DNA of 14,334 nt from Desulfovibrio sp. UBA4079. GTDB lineage: Bacteria > Desulfobacterota > Desulfovibrionia > Desulfovibrionales > Desulfovibrionaceae. The DNA is taken from the NCBI GenBank assembly GCA_002382645.1, contig DFYP01000049.1:1-14334 (forward strand), read 5' to 3'. The notes under the pieces are model-generated. The model made no database searches. It worked only from the letters and a program-made list of their open reading frames with translations, and was not told where the DNA came from. Below are positions 5,413 through 12,068 of the stretch, in pieces (the first letter of the stretch is position 1; each line of letters begins with the position of its first letter). The translations under genes and the position numbers were made by a program.

Positions 5413-7548
5413 ATGGCCACGACCGAAGCCCTTCTCGCGCTGGTCCAGAACATCTCCATCCTTCTGGCGGCGATCCTCATCTTCGACCTTTTCCCGGCCC
5501 GGGGAAGGCTGCTGGACACGTTGCCGAACCGGCTGGTCCTGGGGGTCGTGCTGGGCGTGCTCGTGGTGGTGATCATGCTCACCCCCTGGAAGCTGGCCCC
5601 GGGCGTGGTCTTCGACACCCGTTCCGTGCTCATCGGCGTGTCGGGCCTGTTCTTCGGCACCCTGCCCACGGTCCTGTGCATGGTCATGTCCGCGGCCTAC
5701 CGCCTGTACCAGGGCGGCCAGGGGGCGCTCACCGGGGTCTCGGTGATCCTGGCCTCGGGGTGCATCGGCGTGGCCTGGCGCTATGCCCGGAAAAGGCCCC
5801 TGCACGACATCTCCTGGGGCGAGCTCTTCCTGTTCGGCCTGGCGGTCCACGTGGCCATGCTCCTGCTCATGTTCACCCTGCCCCTGGACGTGGCGCTCTC
5901 CGCGCTTTCCCGCATCACCCTGCCGGTCCTGCTGGTCTATCCCGCGGGCACGGCCCTCACCGGCACGCTCCTGGCCAAGCGCCTGCGGATCGAGCGCGTG
6001 CGCGAGGACCTGGCCGAGAGCGAGACCCTGTTCCGCAAGCTCTTCGAGGACCACGCCGCGGTGAAGCTGATCCTGGACCCGGAGACCGGGCGGATCATGG
6101 ACGCCAACCACGCGGCCGCGGCCTTCTACGGCTGGTCCCGGGAGCGGCTCCGGGAGATGCGCATCCAGGAGATCAACACCCTGCCGCCCGGGGAGGTGCG
6201 CACCCATCTGGCCCGGGCCATGGGCCAGGAGCAGCTGCGCTTCGAGTTCCGGCACCGCCTGGCCGACGGCTCGGCGCGCGACGTGGAGGTCCTGAGCGGG
6301 GTCATCCGGCACAAGGGCAGGATGGTGCTGCACTCCATCGTGCACGACATCTCGGACCGCAAGCGCATGGAGCAGGAGTTCCTGCGGGCCAAGGAGCAGG
6401 CCGAGGCCGCCAACCGGGCCAAGTCCGAGTTCCTGGCCATCATGAGCCACGAGATCCGCACCCCGCTCTCCGGGGTCATGGGCATGCTCCAGCTCCTGGC
6501 GGACTCCGCGGCGGAGGGCGAGCAGCGGGAGTGGGTCGAGGCCTCCCTGGCCGCCAGCCGCCACCTGAACCAGATCCTGAGCGACGTCCTGGACCTCTCC
6601 AGCGTGGAGGCCGGGAAGATGAGCCTGCGGCGGACCCCGTTCACCCTGGAGCAGGCCGTGAACCCGGTGCTCGGGGCCCTGGCCGCCACGGCCCGGGGCA
6701 AGGGCCTGGCGTTCTCGGCCGAGATCTCGCCCGGGCTGGCCCGGCCGCTTTTGGGGGACCCGGGCCGCCTGCGCCAGATCGTCTTCAACCTGGCGGGCAA
6801 CGCGCTCAAGTACACCGAGCGGGGCGAGGTCCGCATCGAGGCCTATCCGCTGCCCATGGTTCCGTCCGGCGCGGACCTGGTCCTGCACGTGGTCGTGAAG
6901 GACACGGGCATCGGCATCCCGGACGCCCGGCTCCGGGACATCTTCGAGCCCTTCACCCAGATCGAGAACCCCTTCACCCGGCGCCAGGGCGGCATCGGGC
7001 TGGGCCTGAGCATCGTGCGGCGGCTGGTGCGGCTCATGGGCGGATCGCTGGCCGTGAGCTCCGAGCCGGGCGCGGGCACCGAGGTGCACTTGAGCCTGCC
7101 CATGAGCCTTGCCGGGGACGGGGCCCAGGCGCCCGCTCCGGCGGCCGGGGGCGAGGCCCGGGTCCCGGAGGGCCTGCGGCTGCTCCTGGTGGAGGACGAG
7201 CGGATCAACCGGCTGGCGGTGCAGCGCATGCTGGAAAGGGACGGCCACCGGGTGATCGCCGTGGCCAGCGGACAGGACGCCCTGGCCGCCCTGAAGGCCG
7301 GGGAGGTGGACGCGGTGTTCATGGACATCCAGATGCCGGACATGGACGGCCTGGAGGTCGCCCGGATCATCCGGGCCGACGCCTCCCTGGGCCGGAACTC
7401 CCGCGTGCCGATCATCGCGCTCACGGCCCACGCCATGTCCGGGGACCGGGAGCGGTTCCTGGCCGCGGGCATGGACGGCTATCTGCCCAAGCCCGTGGAG
7501 CTGCCGGAGCTGCGGCGGGAGCTGGCCCGCGTCCTGGCGGGCCGCTGA
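5413..7548 (+). CDS. Membrane hybrid sensor histidine kinase with 5TM (LytS/YhcK-type) sensor, PAS and receiver
   Basis: The protein has 711 residues. In order: about 195 N-terminal residues with five to six hydrophobic segments of the 5TM-5TMR_LYT type (LVQNISILLAAILIFDLF is characteristic of its first helix); PAS about 203-325; HisKA with phosphoacceptor H346 in SEFLAIMSHEIRTPL; HATPase with N box near 463 (GNALKYT), DTGIGIP, FEPFTQ and GIGLGLSI near 527; a receiver at about 588-711 with the acidic pair VEDE, phosphoacceptor D638 (VFMDIQMPDMDG), LTAHAM and KP. All catalytic residues are present. There is no HPt or output domain and no response-regulator gene next door, so phosphate must pass to a partner elsewhere. 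The ligand is unknown. The ATG at 5413 has GGAG 4 nt upstream. A hairpin (CCGCCGAGG / CCT..CGGCGG, near 5316-5347) lies in the leader; no clear promoter was seen. Confidence 0.93.
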   Translation: MATTEALLALVQNISILLAAILIFDLFPARGRLLDTLPNRLVLGVVLGVLVVVIMLTPWKLAPGVVFDTRSVLIGVSGLFFGTLPTVLCMVMSAAYRLYQGGQGALTGVSVILASGCIGVAWRYARKRPLHDISWGELFLFGLAVHVAMLLLMFTLPLDVALSALSRITLPVLLVYPAGTALTGTLLAKRLRIERVREDLAESETLFRKLFEDHAAVKLILDPETGRIMDANHAAAAFYGWSRERLREMRIQEINTLPPGEVRTHLARAMGQEQLRFEFRHRLADGSARDVEVLSGVIRHKGRMVLHSIVHDISDRKRMEQEFLRAKEQAEAANRAKSEFLAIMSHEIRTPLSGVMGMLQLLADSAAEGEQREWVEASLAASRHLNQILSDVLDLSSVEAGKMSLRRTPFTLEQAVNPVLGALAATARGKGLAFSAEISPGLARPLLGDPGRLRQIVFNLAGNALKYTERGEVRIEAYPLPMVPSGADLVLHVVVKDTGIGIPDARLRDIFEPFTQIENPFTRRQGGIGLGLSIVRRLVRLMGGSLAVSSEPGAGTEVHLSLPMSLAGDGAQAPAPAAGGEARVPEGLRLLLVEDERINRLAVQRMLERDGHRVIAVASGQDALAALKAGEVDAVFMDIQMPDMDGLEVARIIRADASLGRNSRVPIIALTAHAMSGDRERFLAAGMDGYLPKPVELPELRRELARVLAGR

Positions 7549-7662
7549 AAAATCCGCGCTGGCTGCGTTGCCTCAAAAAAACCAGACCCTCGCGTATGGG
7601 AGCATACGTGTCGGGCCTGGTTTTTTCTCGCGCCTGGCCCGCGCGTTTTTTGAGCGGCCCGC
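7537..7662. repeat. 126-bp imperfect palindrome at the kinase 3-prime end (REP/MITE-like)
   Basis: The two halves match almost throughout around a centre at 7599-7602. The outer arm GCGGGCCGCT (7537-7546) pairs with AGCGGCCCGC (7653-7662). Both halves then carry an A/T run, a GCGC block, a second A/T run and CCAG-x-CCC, and the innermost CGTATG (7593-7598) pairs with CATACG (7603-7608). Mismatches are mainly in the GCGC-rich middle and next to the inner stem. The kinase stop codon (7546-7548) is in the left arm. I recall similar elements between Desulfovibrio genes, so a dispersed palindromic repeat is likely, but copy number cannot be seen from one window. Confidence 0.75.
7575..7626. terminator. 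Bidirectional terminator in the core of the palindrome
   Basis: The stem CCAG-x-CCC ... GGG-x-CTGG with inner CGTATG/CATACG has seven A residues before it (7575-7581) and six T residues after it (7621-7626). It can terminate the kinase message on the plus strand and the rimO/methyltransferase message on the minus strand, which converge here. Confidence 0.75.
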
Positions 7663-7694
7663 GGCACCCTCCGGGGTTTCGCGGCAAGGCTTTT

Positions 7695-8879
7695 TCAACT
7701 GCCGTCCCGGCGCTTGCGGCTGCCCTCGTAGAGTTCATAGACCAGCAAACGGCACTCGATCTTGGCGTTCCAGAACGGGATGCGGCGGCTGGGCTTGAGG
7801 CCCACGTGCCTGGCCAGGTCCGGGTTGCCGCAGAGGATGGCCGCGCGCCAGCCCTGGCAGCGCTGCTTCAAAAAGTCGCCCAGGGCCTTGTAGGTCTCGC
7901 GCAGGGGCCCCTCGTCGCCCAGGCGCACGCCGTATTCCGGATTCATGATCACCAGGCCCGGGCCGGGCGGCACGTCCAGGTCCCGGAAGTCGCAGACCCG
8001 GGTGCGGAGCAGCTCGTCCACCCCGGCGCGGGTGGCGTTCTGGTGGCAGGCGGCCATCTGGGCCGGGTCCTTGTCCGTGGCCAGGAACCGGCCCTCGGCC
8101 AGGTCGCGCACGCGCTCCTCGGCCGCGCGCAACAGCCCTTCCCAGACCCGGTGGCGATAGCCCGGCACGTGCATGAAGGCGAAGTTCTCGCGCGCCAGTC
8201 CCGGCGCCCGGTCCTGGGCCAGGTGCGCGGCCTCCACGGCCAGGGTGCCGGAGCCGCACATGGGGTCCAGGAACCGGCCGCCCTGGGCCGCGATCCCGGG
8301 CCAGCCCGCGGCCAGGAGCATCCCGGCCGCCAGGGTCTCCTGGAGCGGGGCCTTGCCCGGCATGGTGCGCCAGCCCCGGCGCGAGAGCGAGTCGCCGGTG
8401 GCGTCCAGGTACACGGCCGCGTCCGAGCCCTGCCAGTAGAGGAACACGCAGGAGCGGTCCTGCTCCGGGCCCGAGTCCGGCCGCCGGCCCTTCCTGGCCG
8501 CGATGCGGTCCACCAGGGCGTCCTTGAGCTTGAGGTTGGCGAAGCGCGAGTCGCGCACGGCCTCGGTGCGCAGGGCCGAGGACACGGACACGTAGCCGTC
8601 GGCCGGAATGAGCTCCTCCCAGGGAATCTTTCCCGCCTCCTCATACAGCCCGTCCGGCCCGGGCGCCCGGAACCGCGCCAGCTCGTAGAGCACCCGGTGG
8701 CCGGTGCGCAGCTCCAGGTTGAGCTTGAGGCAGTCGCTCAAGGTCCCCCGGCATTCCACGCCCGAGACCAGCTCGCGCACGCCGTCCATTCCCAGGTCCC
8801 GCAGCTCCTGCCCCAGATACGGGGGCAGGGCCTTGGGGCAGGTGACCAGGAGGGTGGTTTCGTCTTTCCAGGGATTCAT
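7695..8879 (-). CDS. THUMP-domain class I SAM RNA methyltransferase (RlmL/RlmK-N-type, guanine-N2)
   Basis: The protein has 394 residues. The family methylates N2 of a guanine in RNA, with 23S rRNA G2445 as the RlmL target; the exact target here is inferred. The N-terminal 60-160 region is THUMP-like. The methyltransferase domain has LDPMCGSGTLAVEAAHLA (about 204-221) for SAM binding, FLATDKDPAQM after it, and the target-base motif as MNPEYGVRLG (313-317 NPEYG). The usual form is NPPYGER, so the second proline is replaced by glutamate. ATG 8879 was chosen because MNPWKDETTLLVTCP matches the expected start; a GTG at 8891 would add only four residues. Neither has a strong ribosome site. It lies 64 bp downstream of rimO on the same strand and is probably in its operon. 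Confidence 0.88.
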   Translation of the reverse strand: MNPWKDETTLLVTCPKALPPYLGQELRDLGMDGVRELVSGVECRGTLSDCLKLNLELRTGHRVLYELARFRAPGPDGLYEEAGKIPWEELIPADGYVSVSSALRTEAVRDSRFANLKLKDALVDRIAARKGRRPDSGPEQDRSCVFLYWQGSDAAVYLDATGDSLSRRGWRTMPGKAPLQETLAAGMLLAAGWPGIAAQGGRFLDPMCGSGTLAVEAAHLAQDRAPGLARENFAFMHVPGYRHRVWEGLLRAAEERVRDLAEGRFLATDKDPAQMAACHQNATRAGVDELLRTRVCDFRDLDVPPGPGLVIMNPEYGVRLGDEGPLRETYKALGDFLKQRCQGWRAAILCGNPDLARHVGLKPSRRIPFWNAKIECRLLVYELYEGSRKRRDGS

Positions 8880-8901
8880 TGCTTTGTGCACCGTATGGGG
8901 T

Positions 8902-8922
8902 CCAGGGGCCCGTGGCCCCTGG
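8902..8922. repeat. Perfect 9-bp hairpin between rimO and the methyltransferase
   Basis: CCAGGGGCC (8902-8910), CGT loop, GGCCCCTGG (8914-8922). No T-tract follows on the minus strand, so it is not an intrinsic terminator for rimO. It may stabilise the rimO message end or tune expression of the second gene. The flanking GGCCGCCGGAGGC resembles a short intergenic repeat I recall from Desulfovibrio genomes; that is unverified. Confidence 0.55.
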
Positions 8923-8943
8923 CCGCCGGAGGCTTTCTTCCTG

Positions 8944-10251
8944 CTACACCAGCGCGGACAGGTCGTAGGTCCCGGCCGACTCCACCCGGACCTTGACCAT
9001 CTGCCCGGGCTTGAGGGTCTTGCCCTGGGGCGCGGACACGAACGTGCTGCCGTCCACTTCCGGGGCCTGGAACCAGGCCCGGCCCTTGAACAGGCCCGGC
9101 CATTCCGGGTGCGGGCCCTCCAGGAGCACCTCGATTTTCCGGCCCACGCAGCCCTCCATGCGCTCGGCCGCGATTCCGGCCTGGAGCTCCATGATCGCGG
9201 CCCGGCGCTGGTCCTTGACCCGCTGGGGCACGCGGCCCGGGAGCTTGGCCGCGGGCGTGCCCTCCTCGGGGTGGAACGGGAACACGCCCAGGTGGGTGAA
9301 CCGGGTCCGGGCCACGAAGTCGTACAGGGTCTGGAAGCGCTTCTCGGTCTCGCCGGGGTAGCCCACGATGAGCGAGGTGCGCAGGGCGGCCTCGGGGAAG
9401 CGTTCGCGGATGCGGTCCACCACCTTGCGGGGGTCCGTGGCGAAGGGCCGGCCCATGGACTTGAGGATCGCGGGATGGGCGTGCTGCAGGGGCACGTCGA
9501 AGTAGGGCAGCAGCGGCGGCCCGGCGCTGGCCAGGAAGTCCAGGACCGGCGCGGTGAGCCCGGCGGGGTAGAGGTACATGAGCCGCAGCCAGCGCAGGCC
9601 CGGCAGGGGCAGGAGCCGCTCCAGGAGCCGGGGCAGGCCGTCCTTGACGCCCAGGTCGCGGCCCCAGGCGGTGAGGTCCTGGCCCACGAGCACCAGCTCG
9701 GACACGCCCTGGCTCAGGAGGTCGCGGGCCTCCACGGCCAGGCTCTGGAGCTTCACGCTCGTGTGCGGGCCGCGGATGGACGGGATGGTGCAGAACCGGC
9801 AGCGGTTGTTGCAGCCCTCGGAGACCTTGAGATAGGCCGAGGCCGGGCCCGTGGACAGGGCCCGGGACCGGGGCGCGCGGAAGGCGCGCTTGCCCAGGGC
9901 CTTGGCCGCGAGAAGGGGCCAGCGGTCCAGCTCGCGGGTGGAGAGCCAGAGGTCCACCTCGGGCAGCCCGGCCTGGAGCTCCGTCCCGAAGCGCGAGACC
10001 AGGCACCCGGCCACGGCCAGCACGGGCCTGGCCTCCAGCCCGGCCAGGCGGTCCGAGAGGCCCAGGATGGTGGACAGGGATTCCTCGATGGCCGGGCGGA
10101 TGAAGCCGCAGGTGTTCACCAGCACGAGGTCGGCCGCGGCGGGGTCGTCCTCGGGGACCAGATCCACGCCCAGGGCCCCCAGCAGGCGCTCGGTGTCCAC
10201 GCGGTTCTTGGGGCAGCCCAGGCTCACGGTATGGACTTTCACCTTGATCAT
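8944..10251 (-). CDS. rimO: Ribosomal protein S12 methylthiotransferase RimO
   Basis: The protein has 435 residues, the usual RimO length. It adds a methylthio group to the conserved aspartate of ribosomal protein S12 (position 88 in E. coli) using two 4Fe-4S clusters. The N-terminal methylthiotransferase domain starts with HTVSLGCPKNRVDTE and has cluster cysteines C13, C48 (VNTCGF) and C83 (AGCLVSRF). The radical-SAM motif is EGCNNRCRFCTIPSIRG (C147, C151, C154). YFDVPLQHAHPAILKSMGR is typical of RimO rather than MiaB, and the last 65 or so residues form the TRAM domain. The start at 10251 (MIKVKVHTVSLG) matches the family; no strong ribosome site is seen. It is divergent from the histidine kinase by 108 bp and is followed by the THUMP methyltransferase. 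Confidence 0.95.
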   Translation of the reverse strand: MIKVKVHTVSLGCPKNRVDTERLLGALGVDLVPEDDPAAADLVLVNTCGFIRPAIEESLSTILGLSDRLAGLEARPVLAVAGCLVSRFGTELQAGLPEVDLWLSTRELDRWPLLAAKALGKRAFRAPRSRALSTGPASAYLKVSEGCNNRCRFCTIPSIRGPHTSVKLQSLAVEARDLLSQGVSELVLVGQDLTAWGRDLGVKDGLPRLLERLLPLPGLRWLRLMYLYPAGLTAPVLDFLASAGPPLLPYFDVPLQHAHPAILKSMGRPFATDPRKVVDRIRERFPEAALRTSLIVGYPGETEKRFQTLYDFVARTRFTHLGVFPFHPEEGTPAAKLPGRVPQRVKDQRRAAIMELQAGIAAERMEGCVGRKIEVLLEGPHPEWPGLFKGRAWFQAPEVDGSTFVSAPQGKTLKPGQMVKVRVESAGTYDLSALV

Positions 10252-10359
10252 CCGGGGAGCATAACCGGGATCGGGCGTTCTGCAAAGGACATCGGGCGCC
10301 TTGCTCTCGTGTTCCGTCCGTGCGAATATGGGCGAAATTCGGAGACAGGGGGTTCGGCC

Positions 10360-11838
10360 ATGAATCCGCAGGCCCTGGACCAGGGCAAACGCTATCTCGT
10401 GGGCGTGATCGGCAACAAGGCTTCGCTCCTGCCGTTCTGGGAGCTGTTCGTGAACCAGGGCAGCGGCAACGTGCTTTCCGAGCTGGGCCTGGTGGCCGCG
10501 GCCCTCACCGGCGGGCCTTCTGCCGAGCCGTTCGGCCCGGGCATGAACCTGCCGGTGTACCCGGACTTCCAGGCCATGCTCACGGCCCACCCCGAGATCA
10601 ACCTGGTGCTGGAGTCCACGGGCGACGTGGAACTGCTGCACTCCCTGCGCCGGGACCTGCCGCCCGAGATCGCCCTGGTGGAGCGGGCCGCGGCCGGATT
10701 CTTCGTGCGCCTCCTGTCCACGGAGCAGATGTGGGTGGCCTGCAAGGTGGACCTCATGCACACCCAGACCCTGCTCAAGTCCATCTCCGACCAGCTCTCG
10801 GACGACATCTTCTTCCTCTCGCCCCAGGGCCACGTGCTGGACGTGAACGAGACCGCCTGCAAGCGCCTGGGCAGGACCAAGAAGGACTTCATCGGCAAGG
10901 ACTTCCGCGAGGCCTTCCAGGTCCTGCACTGCCCGCCGCCGGAAAGGCTCTGCGACACGCCGGTGGAGACCACGGTGCGCACGGGCGAGCCCTCGGAGGC
11001 CGTGCAGAGCGAGATCGACGACGCCGGGCGGGTGCGCTACTACCGCATCTACACCTACCCGATCTTCGACGACGAGCGCCGGCTCGTGAACGTGGTGGCC
11101 ATGCGCCGGGACATCACGCGGCGCACCGAGATGGAGCAGCGGCTCCAGCAGTCCGAGAAGCTCGCCTCCATCGGCCAGCTGTCCACCTACATCGCCCACG
11201 AGATCCGCAACCCGCTGTTCGCCATCTCCGGGTTCGCCAACTCGCTCCTGCGCCAGGGCAACCAGGACCAGGCCTCGCGCGAGAAGCTGGCCATCATCCT
11301 GGAGGAGTCCAAGCGCCTGGACACGATTTTGAAGAGCATCATCAACTTCTCCCGGCCCACCGAGGGCCGCGAGACGGCCATGGACGTGAACCTGGTGGCC
11401 GAGCAGAGCGCCGAGATCATGCGCCAGGACTGCGAAAAGGCCGGGGCGCGCGTGCGCCTGGAATCGGCCCAGGGTTTGGCCAAGGCCCAGGCCGACCCGG
11501 AGATGATCAAGCAGTGCCTCATCAACCTCATCAAGAACGCCATCGAGGCCATGCCCGAGGGCGGGGAGATCATCATCCGCACGGGCATGACCCTGGATCG
11601 CGTCACCGTGGAGGTCACGGACACGGGCCCGGGCATCCCCCTGGAGGTGCGCGACAAGGTCTTTTCCCCGTTCTTCTCCACCAAGGGCAAGGGCTCGGGC
11701 CTGGGCCTGGCCATGATCCGCAAGATCATGGACGACATCGGCGGGGACGTGACCCTGTCCAGCGTGGAGGGGGAGGGCGCCAGCGTGACGCTCCATCTGC
11801 CGCCCGCGCTCGCGCCGGACGCCAAGACCGAAGAATAG
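10360..11838 (+). CDS. Soluble PAS sensor histidine kinase with Rossmann-like N-terminal domain
   Basis: The protein has 492 residues and no membrane segment, so it is cytoplasmic. Residues 10-125 (YLVGVIGNKASLLPFWELF, INLVLESTGDVELLHSLRRD, IALVERAAAGFFVRLLS) have the alternating strand/helix pattern of a nucleotide-binding Rossmann domain, with a degenerate glycine loop G-x-x-G-N-K in place of GxGxxG. A PAS domain follows (about 145-265, with a CPPPERLC cysteine pair), then HisKA with H280 in YIAHEIRNPLFAISG, and HATPase with NLIKNAIEAMPEGG, DTGPGIP, FSPFFSTKGKGSGLGLA. It is the NtrB-like class of kinase by those motifs. There is no response-regulator gene nearby. The ATG at 10360 has AGGGGG 7 nt upstream. 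The ligand could be a dinucleotide or metabolite; that is inference. Confidence 0.92.
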   Translation: MNPQALDQGKRYLVGVIGNKASLLPFWELFVNQGSGNVLSELGLVAAALTGGPSAEPFGPGMNLPVYPDFQAMLTAHPEINLVLESTGDVELLHSLRRDLPPEIALVERAAAGFFVRLLSTEQMWVACKVDLMHTQTLLKSISDQLSDDIFFLSPQGHVLDVNETACKRLGRTKKDFIGKDFREAFQVLHCPPPERLCDTPVETTVRTGEPSEAVQSEIDDAGRVRYYRIYTYPIFDDERRLVNVVAMRRDITRRTEMEQRLQQSEKLASIGQLSTYIAHEIRNPLFAISGFANSLLRQGNQDQASREKLAIILEESKRLDTILKSIINFSRPTEGRETAMDVNLVAEQSAEIMRQDCEKAGARVRLESAQGLAKAQADPEMIKQCLINLIKNAIEAMPEGGEIIIRTGMTLDRVTVEVTDTGPGIPLEVRDKVFSPFFSTKGKGSGLGLAMIRKIMDDIGGDVTLSSVEGEGASVTLHLPPALAPDAKTEE

Positions 11839-12068
11839 AAGGTGTCGGGGAGGAGCGTTCCGCGGAGTCCTACGGAGGTGTCTCCCAGGAGGTCTTCCGG
11901 GCAATCTCCTCCCGCGACCCGATGAACATGGACCATTTCCAGGCCAGGGGCAAGGCCCAGGCCTGATCCCTGTCAATCCGCTATTTCCGCGTTTTTGACC
12001 GCCATTTTCCCGCTGTTTTCCGCACCCGTGAAAATCCGGGGCTAGGCTGACCGCACAAGGAGGCGGCC
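11839..12068 (+). other. Intergenic gap between the soluble kinase and the phage region
   Basis: This gap has no clear terminator or sigma70 promoter. CGGGGAGGAG (11846-11855) and CTCCTCCCG (11906-11914) are nearly complementary and enclose a smaller hairpin GGAG-GTGT-CTCC (11875-11886), so the RNA may be structured. An in-frame open stretch with protein-like composition ends at a TGA at 11964-11966 but has no start codon apart from ATGs at 11921 and 11927; it may be a gene remnant. The second half is T-rich (see 11982-12023). Confidence 0.4.
11982..12023. repeat. Phased T-tract / CCGC repeats upstream of the phage gene
   Basis: Short T-tracts each followed by CCGC recur here. CCGC starts at 11978, 11987, 11999, 12010 and 12020, a spacing of 9-12 bp, close to one helical turn. 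Phased T-tracts often bend DNA. It could be a curved upstream element or repeated binding sites; it lies 46 bp before the phage gene. Confidence 0.45.

Noticed and set aside
5199..8996. 1265-codon plus-strand open frame across the hybrid kinase and THUMP methyltransferase
   Set aside because: Low-complexity Pro/Gly/Arg/His composition, overlaps two well-supported genes and crosses the palindromic terminator. GC-bias shadow.
8704..10359. Long upstream extension of the soluble kinase frame
   Set aside because: It lies antisense to rimO; the kinase start at 10360 has a good ribosome site and family-like length.
10252..11976. Long upstream extension of the rimO frame
   Set aside because: Antisense to the soluble kinase; rimO from 10251 already has the complete family length.
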